From RHKX01 sp963784885 (GTDB lineage: Bacteria > Actinomycetota > Thermoleophilia > Solirubrobacterales > 70-9): a DNA stretch of 64,000 nt. Shown one piece after another: positions 43,331 through 52,002 of this stretch; positions within the stretch are counted from its first letter, which is position 1; each line of letters starts with the position of its first letter. The stretch is taken from positions 1 through 64,000 of the forward strand of contig CAWATA010000006.1 of the NCBI GenBank assembly GCA_963784885.1, written 5' to 3'. A program made the translations under genes and the position numbers. The notes beneath the pieces are model-generated. The model was not told where the DNA came from, did no database searches, and saw only the letters and a list, made by a program, of their open reading frames with translations.

Positions 43331-44220
43331 GGGTCCGGATCTGGGGAGCGCGCGGATCGGTCCCGGCACCGGGCCCGGAGATGAACCGCTACGGCGGCAA
43401 CACCTCGTGCGTCGAGCTGACGCTGGCCAGCGGTGAGACCCTGATCCTCGACGCCGGGACCGGCATCCGCACGCTCGGGTTCTCGCTCCCGCCCGACCTG
43501 CCCCGGATCAACATCCTCCTCACCCATCTCCACCTCGACCACATCCAGGGGCTGATGTTCTTCCCGCCGTGCTTCCGGGCCGAGTCGAACATCCGCATCT
43601 TCGGCCCGAGCTCGCCGGAGGCGTCGCTCGAGTCCCGGATCGCCCGCTACATCTCCGCCCCGCTGTCTCCGGTCGAGGTCCGCGAGCTGCCCTGCGACGT
43701 CTCGTTCCTAGACGCACCGGCAACCGAGTGGCAGATCGGGGGCGCCACGATCCGCGCCGAGGCCGTGACCCATCGTGGCCCGACGCTGGGCTACCGGATC
43801 ACCGACGGGGACACGACCCTCTGCTACATACCCGACCACGAGCCCGGGCTCGGCGCCGATCTGGCGAAGCTCAGCGAGGAGTGGATCTCGGGCTACAACC
43901 TCGCGCGCGATGCCGACCTGTTGATCCACGACTGCCAGTACACCGACGAGGAGTACCCGGGGCACGAAGGCTGGGGACACTCACCGATCGGCGAGACAGT
44001 GACCTTCGCCCACCGCGTCGGGGCCAAGCGGACGCTGCTCTTCCATCACGACCCCCTTCACACCGACGGCTTCCTCGACGACCTTCACCGCAGCGCCCGG
44101 CGCGCCTGTCAGAGCCTCGGCGGCGATCCTGAGCGGATCGGCATCGCGGCGGAGCGCGCCGAGCTGACGATCGGCCCGGCCGCCTCCCAGGCACCGGCCC
44201 GCCCCCGGATCGCCGTCTGA
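43327..44220 (+). CDS. Metallo-beta-lactamase fold hydrolase
   Basis: A 297-residue hydrolase. VRIWGARGSVPAPGPEMNRYGGNTSCVEL, ILDAGTGIRTLG, then LLTHLHLDHIQG with metal ligands His67, His69, Asp71 and His72; DHEPGLG and LLIHDCQYTDEEYPGHEGWGHS supply later ligands; FHHDPLHTD ends the site. The pattern is that of RNase Z-like/cyclic-nucleotide phosphodiesterase-like members. It starts on a GTG overlapping the PAS gene stop. Substrate not determinable; a phosphodiester is most likely. Confidence 0.82.
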   Translation: MRVRIWGARGSVPAPGPEMNRYGGNTSCVELTLASGETLILDAGTGIRTLGFSLPPDLPRINILLTHLHLDHIQGLMFFPPCFRAESNIRIFGPSSPEASLESRIARYISAPLSPVEVRELPCDVSFLDAPATEWQIGGATIRAEAVTHRGPTLGYRITDGDTTLCYIPDHEPGLGADLAKLSEEWISGYNLARDADLLIHDCQYTDEEYPGHEGWGHSPIGETVTFAHRVGAKRTLLFHHDPLHTDGFLDDLHRSARRACQSLGGDPERIGIAAERAELTIGPAASQAPARPRIAV

Positions 44221-44423
44221 GCATCCCGGCCCGGCACCCGTCCCAATCCCACGAACCCACTGCTGAAGCCGGGTCCTCCGGCTCGATTCCCCGGGGTACA
44301 AAGCGACGGGGGTGAATTTTCGACGCCGGTACAAACACGGCGCGGCGCTCCGATCCCACACTGCCATCGTTGGCAAACCACTCCCGCCGGTCATCCCTGC
44401 CCGGCGGCAAGGAGGAAACCCGA

Positions 44424-45920
44424 ATGACTAAGAGGCTCAGCCTCACAGTCCTGTTGGCGCTGATCGCCGCCCTGGTGATTCCAGGCGTCGCGTCCGCACA
44501 GGATGGAGCGAAGCTGTTGGAAGCGAAGTCGATCGAGCTGGACATGGTCTGGGTCGCCGTCTCCTGTGCGCTCGTCTTCCTGATGCAGGCAGGATTCCTG
44601 TTCCTGGAGATCGGATTCAGCCGCGAGAAGAACGCCGGGGCCGGCGTCGGCAAGATCCTGATCAACCTCGGAATCGTGACCATCGCCTGGTGGGCGGTCG
44701 GCTACGGGATCAGCGGCTTCGGCAACAAGGTGTTCGGCACCGACGGATTCTTCTTCCACTTCGGACAGGTGATCGGCTCGGGTGCCGACGCATTCGAGGT
44801 GGCGGGCTCCGACGCGATGCTGATGCTGTACGGACTCGCCTTCGCGGCGGTGTCGCTGGCGATCGTCTGGGGCACGACCCTGGAGCGGATCAAGTTCAGC
44901 GCCTACGTCATCTACGCGGTCGTGTTCGGCGCGGTCATCTATCCGATCGTGGCCCACTCGGTCTGGGGTGGTGGTTTCCTGTCCGACGTCGGCGGCAAGC
45001 CGGTGATGGACTTCGCCGGCTCGTCGGTAGTCCACCTGACCGGTGCGGTCGGCGGCCTCGCAGCGCTGCTGCTGCTCGGTGCAAGGCGTGGCAAGTACGC
45101 CGCGGACGGCTCGCCCCGGGCGATCCCGGGTCACTCGATGCCGTTCGTGGGCCTCGCGGTGATGATCCTCTGGATCGGCTGGTTCGGGTTCAACGGCGGC
45201 TCGACGTTCGGCACGGCCGACTCGTTCTTCGGCGAGGTCATGCTGAACACGCAGCTCGCCGCGGCAGCCGGCGTGATCGGCGCGGTGCTGATCTGTTACC
45301 TGAAGACGAAGTCGCTCGACGTCGGCATGGCCGGCAACGGTGCGATCGCGGGCCTGGTCGGCATCACGGCCCCGTCGGGGTTCGTCGAGTACTGGGCGGC
45401 CCCGATCATCGGGTTCCTCGCCGGAGTGTTCGTCGTCTACTGCGTGATCGCCATCGAGAAGCGCCTCGACGATCCGGTCGGTGCGCTGTCGGCGCACGGG
45501 ATGGCCGGCATCTGGGGGACGATCGCGGTCGGGATCTTCGCCTCGCCCCGCCTGATTGCAGACGGTGCGGCGCCGGGGATCTTCTACGGCATCAAGGACG
45601 GCGATTTCGCCAGCTCGCTCGGTCAGCTCGGCGTCCAGGCGCTGGCGGTCGCGGCGACGTTCACGTTCGTGTTCATCGTCTCGTATGCGGTGTTCGCGGC
45701 GCTCAAGGCTACGATCGGGCTGCGGGTCTCCGAGGAAGAGGAGCTCGCCGGTCTCGATATCTCCACCCACGGCATGTACGGCTACCCCGAGTCGTTCATC
45801 CCGCGTGAGGAGTACCCCGGCTCGGGTATGTACGAGCCGAGCGTGGCCGGAACACCGATCGCGACGCCGACGGCGGCCAACCCGCCACCGACCGGCACAG
45901 CAGCCACCCCGAGCGCCTAG
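44424..45920 (+). CDS. amt: Ammonium transporter
   Basis: A 498-residue Amt protein. A signal sequence (1-25, ending VASA) is followed by 11 membrane helices. FLEIGFSREKNAG, AFAAVSLAIVWGTTLERIKFSAYVIYA, DFAGSSVVHLTGAVGGLAALLLLG (first pore His) and SAHGMAGIWGTIAVGIF (second pore His) match. The C-terminal tail after DISTHGMYGYPE is extended and Pro/Thr-rich, beyond the conserved PII-docking part. AAGGAGG precedes the ATG. Followed 15 bases later by the PII gene. Confidence 0.95.
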   Translation: MTKRLSLTVLLALIAALVIPGVASAQDGAKLLEAKSIELDMVWVAVSCALVFLMQAGFLFLEIGFSREKNAGAGVGKILINLGIVTIAWWAVGYGISGFGNKVFGTDGFFFHFGQVIGSGADAFEVAGSDAMLMLYGLAFAAVSLAIVWGTTLERIKFSAYVIYAVVFGAVIYPIVAHSVWGGGFLSDVGGKPVMDFAGSSVVHLTGAVGGLAALLLLGARRGKYAADGSPRAIPGHSMPFVGLAVMILWIGWFGFNGGSTFGTADSFFGEVMLNTQLAAAAGVIGAVLICYLKTKSLDVGMAGNGAIAGLVGITAPSGFVEYWAAPIIGFLAGVFVVYCVIAIEKRLDDPVGALSAHGMAGIWGTIAVGIFASPRLIADGAAPGIFYGIKDGDFASSLGQLGVQALAVAATFTFVFIVSYAVFAALKATIGLRVSEEEELAGLDISTHGMYGYPESFIPREEYPGSGMYEPSVAGTPIATPTAANPPPTGTAATPSA

Positions 45921-45935
45921 GAGGAGGTGAACTAT

Positions 45936-46304
45936 ATGAAGAAGATCGAAGCATTCATCCGCCACGAGGCGTTCGAGCCGATCCGCCAGGAGCTGCTCGA
46001 GCGGGGCGTTCCGTCCCTCTCGATCTCCGAGGTGAAGGGGTCGGGCCGCCAGAAGGGCGTGGTCGAGCACTACCGCGGAGCGAGTCTCACGGTGAACGTC
46101 CGGCCGAAGCTGAAGATCGAGTGCGTCGTCGACGACTCCGAGAAGGAGATGGTCGTCGAGACGATCCTCAAGCACGCGAGGACCGGCTCGATCGGTGACG
46201 GCAAGATCTTCGTCCTGCCGGTTGAGGAGGCGATCCGCATCCGCACCGGCGAGGAGGGCGAGGACGTGTTGCAGGCCCACGAGGGGCCTGAGGTCCCGGC
46301 CTAG
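45936..46304 (+). CDS. PII nitrogen-regulatory protein lacking Tyr51
   Basis: A 122-residue GlnB/GlnK protein. MKKIEAFIRHEAFEPIRQEL, GSGRQKG, RPKLKIECVVDD, IGDGKIFVLPVEEAIRIRTGEEG match the trimeric PII fold with ATP and 2-oxoglutarate sites. In the T-loop (YRGASLTVN) residue 51 is Leu instead of the Tyr that is uridylylated or adenylylated in other bacteria, so that modification is not possible here. AGGAGGAGGT lies eight bases before the ATG. It should block or release the ammonium transporter encoded just upstream. Confidence 0.92.
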   Translation: MKKIEAFIRHEAFEPIRQELLERGVPSLSISEVKGSGRQKGVVEHYRGASLTVNVRPKLKIECVVDDSEKEMVVETILKHARTGSIGDGKIFVLPVEEAIRIRTGEEGEDVLQAHEGPEVPA

Positions 46305-46337
46305 CGGCCGGGCGGAGTACGGAAACAGGCACGCGCG

Positions 46338-46362
46338 CGGGCCGGCCAGGACGGCCGGCCCG
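46338..46362 (+). terminator. GC-rich hairpin between PII and S51 peptidase genes
   Basis: Perfect 10-bp arms CGGGCCGGCC and GGCCGGCCCG around a five-base loop, 33 bases after the PII stop and 33 before the next ATG. It could end most amt-PII transcripts and lower expression of the two peptidase genes. Confidence 0.6.
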
Positions 46363-46395
46363 CCGCGTCTTTCGGGATCAGGAGGAGGTGGAGCG

Positions 46396-47181
46396 ATGAA
46401 CGACCACGCAACGATCGTGCGGTTTCCGCAAGCCGACGAGCGCCAGATCGTCGCCTTCGGCGGCGGCGGGTTCTCGATGGAAGCCGGCAATCCACTGCTC
46501 GACGACTACGTGCTCGAGCTCGCCCGCGTCCGCCGCGAGCGTCCGCGGGTCTGCTTTCTGCCGACCGCGAGCGGCGATGCCGACCACTACGTCGTCCGCT
46601 TCTACCGGGCATTCGGCGGTAGCGACTGCGAGCCGTCGCACGTCTCGCTGTTCCGCCGCGACCGCGGCGCCGCCGACCTCCGCGAGCACCTCCTCTCGCA
46701 GGATCTGATCTACGTCGGCGGCGGCAGCGTGATCAGCCTGCTCGGGACCTGGCGCGCCCACGGAATCGACGAGATCCTCGCCGAGGCGTGGCGGCGTGGC
46801 GTCATCCTCTGCGGCCTCAGCGCGGGTTCGCTCTGCTGGTACTCAGCGGGCGTCACCTCCTTCCACGGAGAGGTCCTCCGCGTTCGCGGCCTCGGGCTCC
46901 TGCCCTGGAGCAACTGCGTGCACTACGGCAGCAAGCAGGGTCCGCGCGAGCCCTACCACGCGATGCTGAGGCGCGGCATGTGCCCAGGCTACGCGGCCGA
47001 GGACGGAAGCGCGCTGCACTTCCGCGGCTCTCGTATGGTCGCGGCGGTTGCCTCCCGGCCGGACGCACGAGCATGGTGCGTGGGCGACGGCGGCGACCGG
47101 GTGATCGAGACCGCGCTGCCGACCCGCTACCTCGGCGCCGACCCCGAGCCCGGCGACGGCGAGCTGCATGCGGTCGCCTGA
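46396..47181 (+). CDS. S51 peptidase (peptidase E/cyanophycinase-like), first of two
   Basis: A 261-residue class I glutamine-amidotransferase-like peptidase. IVAFGGGGFSMEAGNPLLDDYVLELAR, CFLPTASGD, LIYVGGGSVISLLGTWR, and the nucleophile elbow CGLSAGSLCW (Ser142) match peptidase E; NCVHYG (His176) probably supplies the His. Such enzymes cut Asp-X dipeptides or cyanophycin. It follows amt and the PII gene and precedes a paralogue by 26 bases, which suggests peptide nitrogen scavenging. GGAGGAGGTGGAGCG before ATG. Confidence 0.85.
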   Translation: MNDHATIVRFPQADERQIVAFGGGGFSMEAGNPLLDDYVLELARVRRERPRVCFLPTASGDADHYVVRFYRAFGGSDCEPSHVSLFRRDRGAADLREHLLSQDLIYVGGGSVISLLGTWRAHGIDEILAEAWRRGVILCGLSAGSLCWYSAGVTSFHGEVLRVRGLGLLPWSNCVHYGSKQGPREPYHAMLRRGMCPGYAAEDGSALHFRGSRMVAAVASRPDARAWCVGDGGDRVIETALPTRYLGADPEPGDGELHAVA

Positions 47182-47207
47182 CCGCCCGGACCCGCGAAGA
47201 TAGGCAG

Positions 47208-48008
47208 ATGCCCGGCCCGATCGTCGCCATCGGCGGCGCCGAGTTCCAGATGCGCCCCGAGAACGAGGCGCTGCACGACTACATCGTCTCGCTGCTCGAG
47301 CCGGTGCGGCCGCGGATCTGCCTGGTTCCCACGGCCAGCGGCGACCCGCACGATCAGATCGCCGCCTTCCACTCGGCGATGGAGAGGCGCGGTGCCGAGC
47401 CGAGCTCGATGTCGCTCTTCCGGCTCGGCGACTTTCCGGTCGACCCGGGCGAGCACCTGCTCCGCCAGGACGCCATCTACGTGACCGGGGGCAGCATGGT
47501 CAACCTGATGGCGCTCTGGCGCGAGCACGGGATCGACCGGCTGATGCGAGCGGCGCACGAGCGCGGCATCCTCCTCTGCGGCTACAGCGCCGGATCGATG
47601 TGCTGGTTTCAGTCCGGGATCTCGAGGGGCGGCGGTACCCCGGCCCCGGTCGCCGGGATCGGACTGATCGAGGGCAGCCACTGCGTCCACTACTCGCAGG
47701 ACCCCGAGCGCCGCGACGCCTACCGCCGGGCCGTCGCCACCGGCGGCATGGAACCCGGCCTCGCTCTCGACGACCATGCCGCGGCGCTGATCCGGGACGG
47801 AGTGGTCGTCGAGGCCGTCAGGGCGACCGGGTGCGCAGCCGCTTTCCGGGTCCGGCGCGGCGACGACGACGAAGCCCGCGAGACGCCGCTTGACGCACGC
47901 CTCCTCCCCGCCTCGGGCCCCGATCCCGAGCCGGCCCTCGACGAGATGCGGGAGCTGCGCCGGATGCGCTCCCGGCGGGCCCCGGGTCGGCTCGGCCGCA
48001 GTGACTGA
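47208..48008 (+). CDS. S51 peptidase (peptidase E/cyanophycinase-like), second of two
   Basis: A 266-residue paralogue of the preceding gene. IVAIGGAEFQMRPENEALHDYIVSLL, CLVPTASGDPHDQ, AIYVTGGSMVNLMALWREHGID and LLCGYSAGSMCWF with Ser128; the probable His lies in GSHCVHYS. It diverges from the first copy in the C-terminal 70 residues, which are rich in Arg and Asp/Glu. The pair probably arose by old duplication and may form a heteromer or differ in substrate. Confidence 0.85.
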   Translation: MPGPIVAIGGAEFQMRPENEALHDYIVSLLEPVRPRICLVPTASGDPHDQIAAFHSAMERRGAEPSSMSLFRLGDFPVDPGEHLLRQDAIYVTGGSMVNLMALWREHGIDRLMRAAHERGILLCGYSAGSMCWFQSGISRGGGTPAPVAGIGLIEGSHCVHYSQDPERRDAYRRAVATGGMEPGLALDDHAAALIRDGVVVEAVRATGCAAAFRVRRGDDDEARETPLDARLLPASGPDPEPALDEMRELRRMRSRRAPGRLGRSD

Positions 48009-48158
48009 GCAGGCGGCGTACGGAGTCCCGGGAGCGACGGCGACCATCGGCGGGCCCCGAAGACGTCACCCCGTCTTTCCCGGCGAGCGGCTCGGGTGAC
48101 GAAACCGGCGCTCTCCTTCGGAGGCGCTCGCGGCGGCCGGACGTGGAGCTGAGCCCCG

Positions 48159-49109
48159 CTACCCGAGCGCTTCGCGGCGGGCCCGCTCGGCGGCCTGCTC
48201 GGCCTCGCGGGCGGCCCGGGCCCGCGCGTCGCGGGCGAGTTCGTCGCGCCGCTCCTGCGCGTCCGACTCGGCCTGCTTGGCGAGCCTCGCGCCCTCGAGC
48301 TCGGCCTCGCGGGCGGCCCGCTGCCGCGCCTTCTCGCCGCTGACGACCGCCTCCCGCTTCAGCTTCTCCATCTCCGCCGCGAGCTTGCGCTCCGCCTCCG
48401 CCTTGGTCCGGCGCTCGGTCTCGTCGGCGAGGCGCTCCGCGAGATTCTTCAGCCGCGCCTCGGCGAGGTTGAGCTTGCCCTCGACCTCCTTGCGCGCGTC
48501 GACCTCGGCCGCGAGCTTGCGGCGGCCGTCATCGCGGACCCGCTCGAGCTCTTCCTCGAAGCCGTCCTCCCGCGCGGCGATCCGCGCGTCGAGCTCCCGC
48601 GCCCGGTTCTCGATGCCCTCCTCGAGCTGCTTGCGGCGCGCCTCGATGTCGGTCTCGGCCTTGCGGCGGCGCAGCTCCATGCGCTCCTCGAGCTCGGCCT
48701 TGCGGCGCTTCAGCTCGGCGCTGATCTGCTCGGCGCCGGACTTCTTCATCGCCGCGACCGCCTCCTTCAGCTTCGCCTCGGCCTGCGCGCGCAGCTCCTT
48801 GCGGCTCTCCTCGAGCTTCTCCCCGTAGCCGCGCTCGGCCGCCTCGATCCGCTCGGCCGCCGACCGCTCGGCCCGCTCCGCCCGCTCGACGGCGGCATCC
48901 CTCTCCGCGACCGCGCGCCGCGCGATCGACTCGGCTCCGGCGGCCCGCAGGGCGGACTCCCGTACCTCGGCGGCGAGCTTCTTGACATCGCTCGACAGCG
49001 CCCCGACGTCGTCGGCTCGGACCCGCTCGATCTCTTCCTGAAGCCCGTCGGTGGCCGCCCGGGCCTGCTCGGTCTCGCCGGAGGGCTGCTCTTCGGCGCT
49101 CGATTCCAT
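48159..49109 (-). CDS. Long coiled-coil protein, unknown function
   Basis: A 316-residue protein made almost entirely of Ala, Glu, Arg and Lys in heptad-like order from residue 25 to the end; no membrane segment, signal or globular domain. No family is recognisable beyond this composition. Start at the ATG (AGGAGG seven bases upstream); a GTG directly before it is an alternative. It lies downstream of a small membrane protein on the same strand, 65 bases away. Could be cytoskeletal or a scaffold. Confidence 0.6.
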   Translation of the reverse strand: MESSAEEQPSGETEQARAATDGLQEEIERVRADDVGALSSDVKKLAAEVRESALRAAGAESIARRAVAERDAAVERAERAERSAAERIEAAERGYGEKLEESRKELRAQAEAKLKEAVAAMKKSGAEQISAELKRRKAELEERMELRRRKAETDIEARRKQLEEGIENRARELDARIAAREDGFEEELERVRDDGRRKLAAEVDARKEVEGKLNLAEARLKNLAERLADETERRTKAEAERKLAAEMEKLKREAVVSGEKARQRAAREAELEGARLAKQAESDAQERRDELARDARARAAREAEQAAERARREALG

Positions 49110-49173
49110 CACGTCCTCCTGTCCCCCAATGGGCCTGCGAGCCTACCCACTGGCGGCGGGAGGGGGCGGCCGC

Positions 49174-49383
49174 TCACGGCTTCACCTGAGGCGCCGTGCC
49201 GTCGTAGCTGAAGGAGACGAGAATCGCGAGGATCGAGCTGAGCAGCACGAACAGGATCGCGGCCGCGAGCAACCTCGGCATCTTCGCGGCGTGCGCGTAG
49301 ACACCGACGAGGAACCCGCCGCCGATCATCAGCGCGTAGGGGCCGGCCTCGTCGCTCAGCGCAAAGACCATCGTTGCGACCAT
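49174..49383 (-). CDS. Small two-helix membrane protein
   Basis: About 69 residues with two hydrophobic segments (AGPYALMIGGGFLVGVYAH and LLAAAILFVLLSSILAILVSF) and a short polar C-terminus. No Shine-Dalgarno stands out before the ATG; a second Met is four codons in. It is divergent from the MoxR-type ATPase gene, about 20 bases apart. Confidence 0.5.
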   Translation of the reverse strand: MVATMVFALSDEAGPYALMIGGGFLVGVYAHAAKMPRLLAAAILFVLLSSILAILVSFSYDGTAPQVKP

Positions 49384-49401
49384 GGAAGGACTCACGCCGC
49401 C

Positions 49402-50382
49402 ATTATCATCGACCCGAGTGAGCCCCCGCAACCAGCCGCGGCCGGCCCCGGCCCCGACCAGCCCGCGGGAGCCGGGCTCGAGGCGACCCGCGACTCACTG
49501 GAGGCCGCCGGCTATCTCGCCGACGACTCGGCGGCACTCGTCTCCCACCTCGCCCAGCAGCTCGGCAAGCCGGTCCTCGTCGAGGGGCCCGCCGGCGTCG
49601 GCAAGACCGAGCTCGCGAAGGCGCTATCGCGCGCCACCGGCCGCGAGCTGATCCGCTTGCAGTGTTACGAGGGGCTCGACGAGGCCAAGGCGCTCTACGA
49701 ATGGAACTACCGCAAGCAGCTCCTGCGAATCCAGGCCGAGGCGGGCGCCGGGCCCGAGGAGGAGGCTGCCGGCGATGCCGTCATGGAGGACATCTTCGGC
49801 GAGGAGTTCCTCCTGACGCGGCCGCTGCTGGCGGCGATCGCCTCCGAGAAGCCGGTCGTCCTGCTGATCGACGAGATCGACAAGACCGACCAGGAGTTCG
49901 AGGCGATGCTGCTCGAGGTCCTCTCCGACTTCCAGATCTCGATCCCCGAGCTCGGGGTCGTCGTGGCGCAGTCGATGCCGCTCGTACTGCTGACCTCGAA
50001 CAACTCGCGCGAGCTCACGGAGGCCCTGAAGCGGCGCTGCCTCTACCTCTGGCTCGACTACCCCTCGGTCGAGCGCGAGGTCGAGATCGTCCGCCTCCAC
50101 GTCCCCGACCTCGACGCCGAGCTGGCCCGGCGCCTCGTCGAAGTCGTCGGCATGGTCCGCGATCTCGACCTGAAGAAGCCGCCGTCGATCGCCGAGTCGA
50201 TCGACTGGGCCCGGGCGCTGCTGTTGCTCGGCGCCGACCAGATCGACTCCGACACCTTCAACCGGACGATGAGCATCATCGTCAAGCACCGGACCGACCT
50301 CGACCTCGTCGCCGAGCGGGTCGGGATGCGGCTGCCCTCGGCGGGCCCCACCAGCATCAGCGACGGCGATGGTGCGGCCTGA
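49402..50382 (+). CDS. MoxR-type AAA ATPase
   Basis: About 325 residues. ATP-binding VEGPAGVGKTELAKALSRATG is Walker A and VVLLIDEIDKTD Walker B; LLTSNNSRELTEALKRRCLYLWLDYPS contains sensor and Arg-finger regions typical of MoxR. MoxR ATPases work with VWA partners as chaperones for cofactor loading or complex maturation; the VWA gene follows directly with a 14-base overlap. The start is unclear: no ATG/GTG lies where the alignment begins, only ATT/ATC codons at 49402-49410, so the first residues are uncertain. Confidence 0.82.
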   Translation: MIIDPSEPPQPAAAGPGPDQPAGAGLEATRDSLEAAGYLADDSAALVSHLAQQLGKPVLVEGPAGVGKTELAKALSRATGRELIRLQCYEGLDEAKALYEWNYRKQLLRIQAEAGAGPEEEAAGDAVMEDIFGEEFLLTRPLLAAIASEKPVVLLIDEIDKTDQEFEAMLLEVLSDFQISIPELGVVVAQSMPLVLLTSNNSRELTEALKRRCLYLWLDYPSVEREVEIVRLHVPDLDAELARRLVEVVGMVRDLDLKKPPSIAESIDWARALLLLGADQIDSDTFNRTMSIIVKHRTDLDLVAERVGMRLPSAGPTSISDGDGAA

Positions 50383-51790
50383 GGCCGTGGCCTCCCCCGC
50401 GCCCAACGACCTGATCGCCGACCAGCTCGTCTCGTTCTGCGACGAGCTCCGCTCCGAGGGCCTCGCGATCGGGACCGCCGAGATCCTCGACTCGTTCGCC
50501 GCCGTCGAGCAGGTGCCGTGGAGCGACCGGGCCCAGTTCCGGGAGGCGCTGGCGGCGACGCTCGCCAAGTCGCTGGAGGACCGTCATCTGTTCGAGAAGG
50601 TCTTCGACCGCTGGTTCTTCCGCGCCGCCGAACTCGAGGCGATCGAGCGCGAGCGCGCCGGCGATGCGGACGGCGAGGAGGGCGACCGGGGCGAGGGCGG
50701 CGAGCCCATCGACGGCGAGCGAATCGACGTCGACGAGCTGACCGAGATGATCCGTCAGGCGATCGCCGACGGCGACGAGGCCCGAATGCGCGATCTCGCC
50801 CAACTCGCGGTCGCCGCCTTCGGCCGCCGCGGCGAGGGCTCCGGCGTCGTCGGCGTCGACGTCCAGCGGATTCGGCGCTCGCTCGGGTTGACGCCCGGCA
50901 GTCCCAGCCGGGAGGCACCCGACGGTTCGGGAGAGGACATCGAGATCGATCGCGAGGGCGTCCGGCGCTTCGAGTCGCACCTGCGCCGCGAGCTCGAGCG
51001 GCGGCTGATCGAGCGGACCGGCAACCTGCCGCCGGCGCGCCCGCTCGCGGACCTCGACCGGGCGCTGCCGACCAACCCGACCCAGGATCTCGCAGCCGTC
51101 CATCGCTCGGTGACGATGCTGAAGCGGCGGCTCGCGACCCTCGGCAACGAGCAGCGCGGGCGCCGCAAGGGGCGGGTCGTCGATGTCCGCCGGACGATGC
51201 GGACGTCGCTCGAGACCGGCGGCGTTCCGCTGACGCTGCGCTACCGCCCGAAGCGGCCGCGACGTCCCGAGATCTACGTGCTCTGCGACGTCTCGACCTC
51301 GGTGACCTCGGCCAGCGTCTTCTTTCTCAGCGTCCTCCACGCCCTCCACGACTCGTTCCGCAAGCTCCGCAGCTTCGTCTTCATCGAGCGGATCAGCGAG
51401 GTCACCGACACCTTCGAGCGCGAGCGCGACTTCCGCAAGATCAGCGAGCGGATCAGCCAGGACGGCGGCGTCGCCGACATCTCCGGCTACACCGACTACG
51501 GCCGCGTCTGGCTCGAGTTCCTCGAGGAGATCTCGGCCGACCTCGATCCCCGCTCGACGGTGATCGTCCTCGGCGACGCTCGGACGAACGGGCGCGATCC
51601 CCACGCCGCCGCCTTCGCGCGACTCACCGAGCGCGCCGGCAGGACGTTCTGGCTCAATCCGGAGCCGCGCCTGTACTGGAACTACGGCGACTCGGTGATG
51701 GCCGCCTACGAGCCGCACACGACCGAGGCGTTCGAGTGCTGGACGACCAAGCACCTGGAGCACTTCGTCGACGTCGTCGCCCGCCCCTGA
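50369..51790 (+). CDS. VWA-domain protein, CoxE-like
   Basis: A 473-residue partner of the MoxR-type ATPase. An N-terminal helical part (LVSFCDELRSEGLAIGTAEILDSF) is followed by an acidic linker (about 95-125). A central region comes next, and then a C-terminal von Willebrand A domain. Its metal-site motif CDVSTSVTS has the DxSxS form. CoxE/MoxR pairs assist maturation of molybdenum enzymes such as CO dehydrogenase or other complexes, but no target gene is visible here. Start at ATG overlapping the ATPase gene; the neighbouring GTG is also possible. Confidence 0.85.
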   Translation: MVRPEAVASPAPNDLIADQLVSFCDELRSEGLAIGTAEILDSFAAVEQVPWSDRAQFREALAATLAKSLEDRHLFEKVFDRWFFRAAELEAIERERAGDADGEEGDRGEGGEPIDGERIDVDELTEMIRQAIADGDEARMRDLAQLAVAAFGRRGEGSGVVGVDVQRIRRSLGLTPGSPSREAPDGSGEDIEIDREGVRRFESHLRRELERRLIERTGNLPPARPLADLDRALPTNPTQDLAAVHRSVTMLKRRLATLGNEQRGRRKGRVVDVRRTMRTSLETGGVPLTLRYRPKRPRRPEIYVLCDVSTSVTSASVFFLSVLHALHDSFRKLRSFVFIERISEVTDTFERERDFRKISERISQDGGVADISGYTDYGRVWLEFLEEISADLDPRSTVIVLGDARTNGRDPHAAAFARLTERAGRTFWLNPEPRLYWNYGDSVMAAYEPHTTEAFECWTTKHLEHFVDVVARP

Positions 51791-51819
51791 CGGCGGCCGG
51801 CGACGGGCTATGATCGGTC

Positions 51820-51924
51820 GCGTCAAGGGGTGCTCGCGGGCAGCGGGCTGAGATAGCGTCTCCGGGATCCCCGCCCGGCGCTGACCCTCCGAACCTGTGC
51901 GGTAATTCGCGCGAAGGGAAGATC
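51820..51924 (+). promoter_or_regulatory. TPP riboswitch (thi-box)
   Basis: The leader contains the conserved parts in order: AAGGGGTGC (51824-51832), GGGCTGAGAT (about 51845-51854), GACCCTCCGAACCTGTGCGG (about 51883-51902) and the closing GCGAAGGGAAGATC. These are the marks of the TPP riboswitch. It lies directly before an ABC importer operon, where binding of thiamine pyrophosphate would turn expression down, probably by hiding the ribosome site at GAAGGGAA. Confidence 0.93.
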
Positions 51925-52002
51925 GTCATCGCCGAGAGGCAACCAGCCGCGGCCACGGGATCCGCCTACAGAGCCGAACCGGCCGCTCCGGCGGGAATCG
52001 CC

